From contig CALLQI010000017.1 in assembly GCA_938014885.1 (NCBI GenBank), positions 62,001 through 126,000 on the forward strand: a DNA stretch of 64,000 nucleotides, in the 5' to 3' direction. The first letter of the stretch is position 1. Every line of letters begins with the position of its first letter. Below the pieces are notes generated by a model that was given only the letters and a program-made list of their open reading frames with translations, searched no databases and was not told where the DNA came from. The position numbers and the translations under genes are program-made. Positions 36,284-43,291 of this stretch are shown piece after piece. The DNA comes from an uncultured bacterium. Lineage in GTDB: Bacteria; Planctomycetota; UBA8742; UBA2392.

Positions 36284-37681
36284 TCAGCTCCGAATCTCGG
36301 CGCTTCGGGCATGTGCTTCCAGACCCTCCGCGCGGGCCATGCCAACGATTGTGGCTTTGTTGGCATCAAGCAACTCCTTGCTGCCCTTGATGATGCTGAT
36401 ATGGCGTGTGAAGTCGGCCACGCCCAGCGCGCTGGCCCAGCGGGCGCTACCGGCCGTGGGCAGCACATGGCTTGGCCCGGCGCAGTAGTCGCCAAATGCC
36501 TCGGGAGCGTAGGGGCCGATAAAGACTGCCCCGGCGTTGCGGATCTGGCGTGAGTCGGCTTCGGCAGTTTCGGTCAGCAGTTCCAGGTGTTCCGGCGCGA
36601 AGCCGTCTGCCATGCGAATTGCAAAGCCCTTGCTTGGCGCGACAATCAAGCCGCCAAACTGGCGCAGTGAGGCCTCGGCAATCTCTTTGCGCGGCAGTGC
36701 CTCCAGTTGCTTCTGCACTTCGGCGCGCACTTTCTCGGCAGCGTCCATGCTGTCGGTGACCCCGATTGCTGATGCCTGTACGTCGTGTTCGGCTTGGGCC
36801 AGCAGGTCAGCGGCGACCCAGGCCGGGTTTGCGGCCTCGTCAAAGATCACCACCACTTCACTGGGTCCGGCGAAACTGTCGATTCCCATGCGCCCGAACA
36901 AAGCCTGCTTCGCCAGGCTGACGAACAGATTGCCCGGGCCCACCAGCTTGTCGACCTTGGCAATTTTCTCGCTGCCGATGGCGGCGGCCGCGACGGCCTG
37001 CGCGCCGCTGACGCGATAGACTTCTTCCAGTTTCAGCTCAAGCAGCAACGCCGCCAGCAGCTTGTTGTTCTCAATGGCTTCGGCCGGGCAGAACACCGCA
37101 ATCTCTTCCACACCGGCTACCTGGGCCGGGATTGCAGTCATCAGTAACGCGCTGGGGTATGCCGCCGTGCCGCCGGGTACGTATACGCCCACGCGGCGCA
37201 ACGGTTGAACGCGCACGCCGACCGAACCGCCGGCCTCTTCAAGCTGGAAGCCGCTTTGCTTCTGCTTTTCATGGAAGGCGCGGATGCGGGGGATGGCGAC
37301 TCTCCGGCAGTGCTCCAACAGGGCTTCATCGACGCCGTCGGCGTACTGCATCAGTTCAAGCTTGGTGACACGGATCTTGGGCGTCGGCAATTCGCGGCCG
37401 TCGAACAGGCGGCAGAAGTGGCGCACGGCTTCATCTTTGCCGGCCTGCACGCTTGCGATCACGCGCTGCACGGTGGCTGATGCGGTGGCCGGCAGGTCAG
37501 CATAAAACTTCTCCGCGAACTCGACGAACTCGCTGTCGCCGGTGGCGCGCGCCCGTTGCAGGTACTCGGCCGGTTTTGCGCCAAGGTCCGCGTCGCGCAC
37601 TTCGCTGCGAGTCTTCACCCGCGCCTGCAAGGCGGCAAACGGATCGCTGCCGATTTCTAAGATCTCGGGGATGTCGCTCAT
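36284..37681 (-). CDS. hisD: Histidinol dehydrogenase HisD
   Basis: 465 residues, slightly longer than the usual 430-440 because of an N-terminal extension of about 30 residues. It oxidises histidinol to histidine in two NAD-dependent steps and binds zinc. Present motifs: GVYVPGGTAAYPSALLM, the catalytic pair region ADGFAPEHLEL, DSFAGPSEVVVIFDE and QAEHDVQASA. It lies 20 bases after hisG, within the operon. Confidence 0.95.
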   Translation of the reverse strand: MSDIPEILEIGSDPFAALQARVKTRSEVRDADLGAKPAEYLQRARATGDSEFVEFAEKFYADLPATASATVQRVIASVQAGKDEAVRHFCRLFDGRELPTPKIRVTKLELMQYADGVDEALLEHCRRVAIPRIRAFHEKQKQSGFQLEEAGGSVGVRVQPLRRVGVYVPGGTAAYPSALLMTAIPAQVAGVEEIAVFCPAEAIENNKLLAALLLELKLEEVYRVSGAQAVAAAAIGSEKIAKVDKLVGPGNLFVSLAKQALFGRMGIDSFAGPSEVVVIFDEAANPAWVAADLLAQAEHDVQASAIGVTDSMDAAEKVRAEVQKQLEALPRKEIAEASLRQFGGLIVAPSKGFAIRMADGFAPEHLELLTETAEADSRQIRNAGAVFIGPYAPEAFGDYCAGPSHVLPTAGSARWASALGVADFTRHISIIKGSKELLDANKATIVGMARAEGLEAHARSAEIRS

Positions 37682-37701
37682 GGTTCACTCCGTGTTCACA
37701 A

Positions 37702-38334
37702 TCAACCTTTGATGGCGGTGCGCATGGCCTGAATCAGCTGGCCTACTTCTTCAATGCGCGAGTACCAGCTTGCCCGGTTTACTACCAGCCGCGCGCTGCA
37801 ATCAGCGATATCTTCGTGCACCACAAGACCGTTTTCCCGCAGCGTGGTGCCGGTTTCGACGATGTCTACGATGTAGTGCGACAGCCCAAGCACCGAGGCA
37901 ATCTCGACGCTGCCCGACAACTTGAACACGACCGCAGGAATGCCCTGCTTGCGAAAGTGATGCGCGGCGACACGCGGGAACTTGCTGGCGACGCGCACGG
38001 GCGAAAGCAGGTTGTCGTGCCGGCGTTCAATACTTTCGCGGCCGGCCACCACCATGCGGCAGCGCGCGAAACCCAGGTCCAGCGGCTCGAACAACTCCGC
38101 CCCGGCCTCCATCAAGACGTCCTTGCCGCAGATACCGACTTCGGCCACGCCTTGTTCCACGTAAAGCGGGGCGTCTACGGGCTTCACAAGAAGATACTCG
38201 ACCCGGCCGCAACGTGACAGCACCGTGAGCTTGCGGGTCTCGGCCAAAGGCTCTGCCGGCTCGATCCCGGCGGCCTTCAAGAAGGGCTCGGCCTGCTTCA
38301 ACATGCGGCCGGTTGGCAATGCCATGCGCAGCAT
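37702..38334 (-). CDS. hisG: ATP phosphoribosyltransferase catalytic subunit HisG, short form
   Basis: 210 residues, the short form without the C-terminal regulatory domain, which needs HisZ. It joins ATP and PRPP, the first step of the pathway. Motifs: ALPTGRM, AEVGICGKDVLMEAG, ASKFPRVAAHHF, and the PRPP-binding GLSHYIVDIVETGTTLREN. The start overlaps hisZ as TGATG, consistent with a HisZ-HisG complex made at equal levels. Confidence 0.95.
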   Translation of the reverse strand: MLRMALPTGRMLKQAEPFLKAAGIEPAEPLAETRKLTVLSRCGRVEYLLVKPVDAPLYVEQGVAEVGICGKDVLMEAGAELFEPLDLGFARCRMVVAGRESIERRHDNLLSPVRVASKFPRVAAHHFRKQGIPAVVFKLSGSVEIASVLGLSHYIVDIVETGTTLRENGLVVHEDIADCSARLVVNRASWYSRIEEVGQLIQAMRTAIKG

Positions 38335-39431
38335 CAGGCACCGCCTTTCAGGATGACGGATTTTCCTTGTGCCCGCAAAAGCGCGAGTCGCTTCAGTGCT
38401 TCAGAGCCTCTTGACGCGTCAATTACTTCGGCTCCGTCCGCGGCGTACGGGTTTTCCTGTGTGACTTCTGCCAGGCGGGCGAGATTCAGGCCGAAGCCGA
38501 CGGCCGGGACGCTCATCTTGAACCGATCAAACAACCCGTCGTAACGGCCCCCACCCCCAAGGTCTTCACCGAGGAGCGGGTGATAGATGCGGAAGGTGAA
38601 GCCCGAGTAGTACTGGAAACTGCGTACCTCACCAAGGTCAAAGATCACGCCTTCCTGCGACCCGGCGGCTGCAAGCAACTGGGCCAGTTCGTCCAGTTCA
38701 GACAGCGCCTGAAGCGCCTTGGCGCCCTTGTCGTCAAGAAACTTCGCCAGGTCGAGCGCGCGGGCGCGCTGGATGACTTCCGGCCCGCCGGTGAGCATCG
38801 GCAACGCTTCCAGGGCCTTGGCGCGCTCGGCCTGCAAACCGTAGCGCTGGCACAGGTCGCGGATGCGCGCCGGGTTTTTGTGATCGAGGGCCTCGAACAA
38901 GTTGGGCTCGAGGATGCCCCGGCCAAGCACTTCCTGCATGAAGCCCGCGTGGCCGACTACTACTACCGCATCTTTGACCGCAAGCGCGCGCAGGCATTCA
39001 CGCGCAATGGTGATCGTCGCTGCATCGAAGACGGTGCCCGTGGCGTTCACCCATTCGAGTCCTCGCTGGGTACTTTCAATGCGCGCGCCGTGTCCCGATG
39101 ACGCGTAGCGATACACGCGGCCTTCGTAACAGGCCCGGATCTCGCGGGGTTCGCGCTTCAGCTCAAGCGCAAGGGCCTTGGCCGCAATCTGCGTGAAGTC
39201 AGCCCGCAGGGCCATGCGACGGCCTTCGCGGTCGGTGAACTGGACCATTGCCGCTTCTTCGGCCTGGCCGAAGGTCGCCGGTGAATCGAATGCGGGCAGG
39301 ATCAACTCGCAAAACCCCCAGCCGCGCATGACGGCGGCCACGCTGTCGCTGACGTACTGGCGACGCTGCGCCTGGGGCCCGAACACAAGCTCGGTCCCTT
39401 GCGGGAAGGAAAGATCGGGCCTTTGGGCCAT
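38334..39431 (-). CDS. hisZ: ATP phosphoribosyltransferase regulatory subunit HisZ
   Basis: 365 residues from ATG 39431 (GGCAGGC upstream); the longer frame reads into the cytochrome gene antisense and is discarded. It is a paralogue of the histidyl-tRNA synthetase catalytic core: FPQGTELVFGPQAQRRQ, MALRADFTQIAAKAL, CYEGRVYRYASSGHG, a motif 3-like VPAVGFGLNLARL. It has no anticodon-binding domain, which fits HisZ rather than HisRS. HisZ is needed for short HisG activity and gives histidine feedback control. Confidence 0.93.
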   Translation of the reverse strand: MAQRPDLSFPQGTELVFGPQAQRRQYVSDSVAAVMRGWGFCELILPAFDSPATFGQAEEAAMVQFTDREGRRMALRADFTQIAAKALALELKREPREIRACYEGRVYRYASSGHGARIESTQRGLEWVNATGTVFDAATITIARECLRALAVKDAVVVVGHAGFMQEVLGRGILEPNLFEALDHKNPARIRDLCQRYGLQAERAKALEALPMLTGGPEVIQRARALDLAKFLDDKGAKALQALSELDELAQLLAAAGSQEGVIFDLGEVRSFQYYSGFTFRIYHPLLGEDLGGGGRYDGLFDRFKMSVPAVGFGLNLARLAEVTQENPYAADGAEVIDASRGSEALKRLALLRAQGKSVILKGGA

Positions 39432-39459
39432 GGTTGCCTGCCGGGTAGATTGTGAGTTG

Positions 39460-39921
39460 TTACCGCAAGGTCCACAGAAACTCAACCAGTGCCGAAACAT
39501 CCTGGTCCTGCAACCCGCGGTAGCTTGGCATGGCGCTGCTCTTGTACTCATCGCTGCCATGGTGCGGGCCGGGCCACTTTTGCGGGTCGCGGATGTGCTT
39601 GTACATCCAGCGCCGCGCCGCAAGCTCGTCGCCTGCATGTCGTGAGGTTACGGCCGCCCCGACACCGCCCAGCGGTGGGCCCATCAGTCCGCCCCGGGCC
39701 GCGCCCGTGGCATGGCAGCTGCCACACGCCTGTGAATTGAAAAGCTTCTCGCCGTGTTCAGCCAGTTTGGTGGCCTCTGTGGCATCGGGCAGCTTGGTGT
39801 ACACCTGTTCCGACTTGGCCGCCCAGTCCACATTTCCCATGGCAGGCGGGCATGCGGCCAACAGCACGCCCAGGGTGGCGGCAAGAAGGCAGAGAAGCAG
39901 GGCGTTCGCCGGCTTGGACAT
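39460..39921 (-). CDS. Cytochrome c-type lipoprotein
   Basis: 153 residues from ATG 39921. A lipoprotein signal peptide ends in LLAAC (Cys near residue 23). One heme site CGSCH lies near residue 67, with a likely distal Met in SSAMPSY and the C-terminal helix VSALVEFLWTLR typical of class I c-type cytochromes. It is a periplasmic or membrane-tethered electron carrier. It lies 28 bases before hisZ and 30 bases after the ABC ATPase, so it appears to belong to the same transcript although unrelated to histidine. Confidence 0.85.
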   Translation of the reverse strand: MSKPANALLLCLLAATLGVLLAACPPAMGNVDWAAKSEQVYTKLPDATEATKLAEHGEKLFNSQACGSCHATGAARGGLMGPPLGGVGAAVTSRHAGDELAARRWMYKHIRDPQKWPGPHHGSDEYKSSAMPSYRGLQDQDVSALVEFLWTLR

Positions 39922-39951
39922 GGCGCCAGTCAACGATTGCCGGTTGCCGCT

Positions 39952-40644
39952 TCAAGTACGCGGCGTGACAACTTCAATGCGATCAATCACGCCATCCTTG
40001 TAGTGGGCGATGCGGCCGGCGCGGTCAGCCACCGATCGCTCGTGAGTAATGACGATAATCGTCATGCCCAGTTTGGCGCGCAGGTCATCAAAAAGGTCCA
40101 GCAGCAGGGCTTCGTTTTCGCTGTCCACGTTGCCAGTTGGCTCATCGGCCAGCAGCAGCCGGGGTTCGTTCACGATCGCACGGGCAATGGCAGCGCGCTG
40201 GCGCTCGCCACCGCTGACCTTGTCGGCCGTATGCTTAAGGCGATGCGAAAGGCCCACGCGGTCAAGCGCCTTGCGCGCAAGCTCAAGCGCGCCGGCCTGC
40301 CCCTGTAAAGGAAGCGCGACGTTGTCGAGCAGCGTCAGGTGCGGAAGCAGATAGTGAAGCTGGAAGACGAACCCGATCTCGCGGCGCCGGAACACGGCCA
40401 GGTTGCGGACGCTGCGCAGGTTAATGCCGTGGAACTCGATTTCGCCGGCGTCGGCCCGGTCCAGAGTGCCCAGCAGGTTCATCAAAGTGGACTTGCCGCT
40501 GCCTGACTTGCCCATGATTGCGAACATTTCGCCCGGTTGAACCGTCAGGTCGACACCTTTGACAGCTTGAATGCCGCCGGGATAGGTCTTCTTCAGGCCC
40601 GTGATTTTTAGCGCGCAGGGAAGCTCACCGCCGTGATCGCTCAT
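39952..40644 (-). CDS. ABC transporter ATP-binding protein, LolD/MacB type
   Basis: 230 residues. Start is ATG 40644 or ATG 40653; neither has a good ribosome site. Walker A GKSGSGKST, signature VSGGERQRAAIARAI, Walker B LLLADEPTGNVDS, and the switch His in VITHERS are complete. The sequence (IQAVKGVDLTVQPGEMFAIMGKSGSGKSTL) fits the LolD/MacB/FtsE branch, which powers lipoprotein or antibiotic export. No permease gene is adjacent. Downstream are cytochrome c and the his operon. Confidence 0.88.
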   Translation of the reverse strand: MSDHGGELPCALKITGLKKTYPGGIQAVKGVDLTVQPGEMFAIMGKSGSGKSTLMNLLGTLDRADAGEIEFHGINLRSVRNLAVFRRREIGFVFQLHYLLPHLTLLDNVALPLQGQAGALELARKALDRVGLSHRLKHTADKVSGGERQRAAIARAIVNEPRLLLADEPTGNVDSENEALLLDLFDDLRAKLGMTIIVITHERSVADRAGRIAHYKDGVIDRIEVVTPRT

Positions 40645-40695
40645 GGCCGCCATGCAAGCAATATGCGCCTTCTGAGGCAACCTGCACCTTTCGGC

Positions 40696-40725
40696 TTGAC
40701 AGCGCTTGCCCTTCGCACTGACAAT
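40696..40725 (+). promoter_or_regulatory. Candidate sigma-70-type promoter before the L7/L12-like gene
   Basis: TTGACA at 40696-40701, an 18-base spacer, and GACAAT at 40720-40725 lie in the 135-base region between divergent genes. The -35 is perfect, the -10 matches four of six. It points towards the cluster starting at 40789. Confidence 0.4.
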
Positions 40726-40788
40726 TCCGCCACCCCATTGGACCAGACGCCGAAGCTGGGCAACGCCTGAACAGGTGCTGAGTAAAGT

Positions 40789-42114
40789 ATGGCCACACGA
40801 GAAGTAGTACTGCGCCCCGGTGATACCGTTTCCCTGCGCCTGGATATTCCCGGTCAGCCGATGCGGCTTGAACTTGCCCTGACGCCTGAAGGCGTGCAGA
40901 TGTCCGCCCCGTTGCAGGGAGGCGCGCCCACGGTGTTCGGCGGCATACCGCCGCGCGAAGTGCTTCAGCAGGCGGCAGCCAAGCATGCCCCTGCGGCTGA
41001 TGCCGACGATTCGATTGAGGCTATCGACCTGACCGAAGAGTTCGCGGCTTCTGACCCCGCGCTGCAGCCCGCGCCCAAGTCAACGCCCAAGGTTGAGTCG
41101 CTGGCAGCCGTGGAACCTTTTGCCATGGCAGACATGGCACTGGACGAGCCTGCCCAGGCCGTGGACATCCCTTTTGACGACATGTCGGAGGCGGCTGATA
41201 CAGCGGCCCAGTCCGACGATGCCACAGTTACAGAAGATTCCTCGCTGGACGACCTAGATCTGGGCGACCTGGGCGACATGGGCCACGAGGAAGTAGTGAT
41301 GGGATCAGACGACAACTCCGACGGTGCCGGGGTTGACATACCCTCAGACGACCTTGGTCTGGGCACAACGGACGAGCCTTCGGCCGTCGATATCCCGCTG
41401 GATGACCTCGGCGACAGCAATGGCGCCGGCGAAGTCCAGGACTCGGGTTTCAACGCCGACGGCCTGACCATGCTGCCGCCCACGCGCAAGTCACGTTCTG
41501 AGCCTTCGTTGTCGTTGGACGAAGAACCATCCATCGATTCGATGGATGGACTTTCCCTCGAGGAGGAAGACCCGATGTCAGACGCCGCCAAAGCCAAATT
41601 CAAGCCGGGCCCGGAAGACACTCTGCCAGTCTGGACCGGCCGCGCCCGCGATTACGACGATCCCGAAGTCAAGAAGAAGAAGGAAACCGCCAAGTTGGTC
41701 AAAGGTGCCAAGCCCGCGCCGGCAGCACCTGCCAAGGCACTCCCCGGCAAGCCTGCACCGGCCGCCCCGGCAGCCAAGGCAGCCAGCGCCCCGGCACCAG
41801 CGGCTGCGTCGGGCAAGCAGCCTGCCTCACTTCCTGCCGGCAAGAAGCCGATCACCAAGAAAGTGCAGCCCCCCGGCGGCGACGGCGAGGGCAATTTCAC
41901 CGTGTTCCTGTCGCCCCCCAAGGGCGCTGACAAGAAGCAGGCGGCCGCAGAAATCATCGCGGACATCCAGGGTATCGACATCAAGGCCGCGCTTGCGCTG
42001 GCCGGCAAGATGATCGTGCCGGTGGCCAAGGGCATTTCGGAGAACGACGCCAACGGCATCCGCGACCGCCTGAAAGACGCCGGGCTTTCCTGCCGCATCA
42101 CACAGAAGCGCTAA
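40789..42114 (+). CDS. Acidic low-complexity protein with C-terminal L7/L12-like domain
   Basis: 441 residues. Residues 1-50 look like a small beta domain (EVVLRPGDTVSLRLDIPGQPMRLELAL). About 70-270 is strongly acidic (repeats such as DIPLDDLG), likely disordered. About 290-365 is Ala/Pro/Lys-rich. Residues 370-441 (bases 41896-42111) resemble the ribosomal protein L7/L12 C-terminal domain: FTVFLSPPKGADKKQAAAEI, then GIDIKAALALAGK, then GISENDANGIRDRLKDAGLSC. In L12 this domain recruits GTPase factors. No other ribosomal gene is near, so this is not rplL. It leads a four-gene cluster with FHA and membrane proteins. Role unknown. Confidence 0.65.
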   Translation: MATREVVLRPGDTVSLRLDIPGQPMRLELALTPEGVQMSAPLQGGAPTVFGGIPPREVLQQAAAKHAPAADADDSIEAIDLTEEFAASDPALQPAPKSTPKVESLAAVEPFAMADMALDEPAQAVDIPFDDMSEAADTAAQSDDATVTEDSSLDDLDLGDLGDMGHEEVVMGSDDNSDGAGVDIPSDDLGLGTTDEPSAVDIPLDDLGDSNGAGEVQDSGFNADGLTMLPPTRKSRSEPSLSLDEEPSIDSMDGLSLEEEDPMSDAAKAKFKPGPEDTLPVWTGRARDYDDPEVKKKKETAKLVKGAKPAPAAPAKALPGKPAPAAPAAKAASAPAPAAASGKQPASLPAGKKPITKKVQPPGGDGEGNFTVFLSPPKGADKKQAAAEIIADIQGIDIKAALALAGKMIVPVAKGISENDANGIRDRLKDAGLSCRITQKR

Positions 42115-42135
42115 CCGGGACGTTACGGAGTTCAC

Positions 42136-42399
42136 ATGCAGATCACCAAGCACCCCGATGGCTCAGCGACGGTTTCGTGCCCCACGGGGAAGTTCGTGTT
42201 CACCGACGTTGAGTTTGACGACCTGGTGCACGCGATTCCCATCAGCACAACGCACCTGTATCGCCTTTTGATTGATACCCTGATTGAGGGCGATGATCGC
42301 AAACAGGAAATGCGCAAGCTGATTGAATCCACCGGCAACGCCGACGCGCAGTTGACCGCCCTGCAGAATGAAGCACTGAAGCACGTACCCAAGGACTAG
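42136..42399 (+). CDS. Small conserved-looking hypothetical protein
   Basis: 87 residues, ATG 42136 following TTACGGAG. It starts with a short beta hairpin (ITKHPDGSATVSCPTGKFVFTDVEF) and continues as two amphipathic helices (LYRLLIDTLIEGDDRKQEMRKLIE and ADAQLTALQNEAL). There is no signal peptide or metal motif. It lies 21 bases after the L7/L12-like gene and one base before the FHA gene, so it is co-expressed with both. It may be an adaptor, but nothing shows this directly. Confidence 0.65.
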   Translation: MQITKHPDGSATVSCPTGKFVFTDVEFDDLVHAIPISTTHLYRLLIDTLIEGDDRKQEMRKLIESTGNADAQLTALQNEALKHVPKD

Positions 42400-42400
42400 C

Positions 42401-43222
42401 ATGCCGGTCAGTTTGCGCTGGAACAGACTCGTGATCGCGGCCGGGAGTGAAGAAGAATTCATCTCGGCCGTGCTCGAGTATTTCCCGCAACTGCTGCAGC
42501 TGCCCTACGACAAGGTTGAGCTGGACATCACCGGCACGCCTGAAATCAGCGAAGACGCATTCCGCAGCATCGCCATCAGGCTCATCGGCGGTGAGGCCGC
42601 CGATAAGAAGATGCTGATCCGCATCCCGCCCAGCGTGGACCGGTACTTCCGCCACGCCAACCTGTACCGCATGGTTGAGATTGACGTGGTGCGCGAGATC
42701 CCCCGCAACGGCGCCGGAAATGCGGGCAAGGTCAAGGCCGCCATCGAAGCCGGCAAGTACGAAACACGCCCCGACACCAAAAAGAAATCCAAGTCGGTCA
42801 AGCCGCAACCCGAACTGACGGAGAGCGCCCCGACCGAGCTCGCGCCGGAGCTGCCGTCACTTGAACCCACGTCGCGGCCGCCGCGCGCGGCGCAACCCGC
42901 TTCGGCCACCGCGGCTGCGTGGCTGCTCGACATTGAGACCGGCGCCCGGCACGAAGTGAAGGACAAGTTGATGATCGGGCGCGAAGCCCCGGCCGACTTG
43001 GTGTACCAGGTGCCGACGATCAGCAAGCGCCATTTCGTCATCCGTCGCGGCAATGAAGGCTTCACGATCGAGGACCTGCGCTCGACCAACGGCACCTACC
43101 TGAATGGCCTTCCGGTGCATGAGCCGGTGCCGCTGCGCGACGGCGACGAGGTTGTCGTCGCGATCACCCTGAAACACCCCAAAGGTGCGCGGGTGTTCCA
43201 ATTCACCACCCGCCCGGCATAA
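42401..43222 (+). CDS. STAS-like and FHA domain protein
   Basis: 273 residues. Residues about 10-100 (FPQLLQLPYDKVELDITGTPEISEDAFRSIAIRLIGG, then KKMLIRIPPSVDRYFRHANLYRMVEI) look like a STAS domain, the anti-sigma antagonist fold, but without a clear phosphorylatable Ser/Thr. A Pro/Lys/Glu-rich linker follows. Residues about 185-273 are an FHA domain: MIGREAPADL, TISKRHFVI, STNGTYLNG. FHA domains bind phosphothreonine, so a Ser/Thr kinase must exist elsewhere. The gene starts one base after the 87-residue protein. The combination suggests a signalling adaptor. Confidence 0.8.
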   Translation: MPVSLRWNRLVIAAGSEEEFISAVLEYFPQLLQLPYDKVELDITGTPEISEDAFRSIAIRLIGGEAADKKMLIRIPPSVDRYFRHANLYRMVEIDVVREIPRNGAGNAGKVKAAIEAGKYETRPDTKKKSKSVKPQPELTESAPTELAPELPSLEPTSRPPRAAQPASATAAAWLLDIETGARHEVKDKLMIGREAPADLVYQVPTISKRHFVIRRGNEGFTIEDLRSTNGTYLNGLPVHEPVPLRDGDEVVVAITLKHPKGARVFQFTTRPA

Positions 43223-43291
43223 TCGGCCTGAACCGCGCCGCCGCGCCTTACGTTCAAAGGTTGGCGGGCGTGTCCTGCCTGGAGCTGGGCG

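Noticed and set aside
38334..39431. Histidyl-tRNA synthetase
   Set aside because: The anticodon-binding domain is missing and the gene overlaps short hisG, so HisZ is the better call.
40789..42114. Ribosomal protein gene rplL
   Set aside because: Far too long, with no ribosomal neighbours and no L12 N-terminal dimerisation domain; only the C-terminal domain resembles it.
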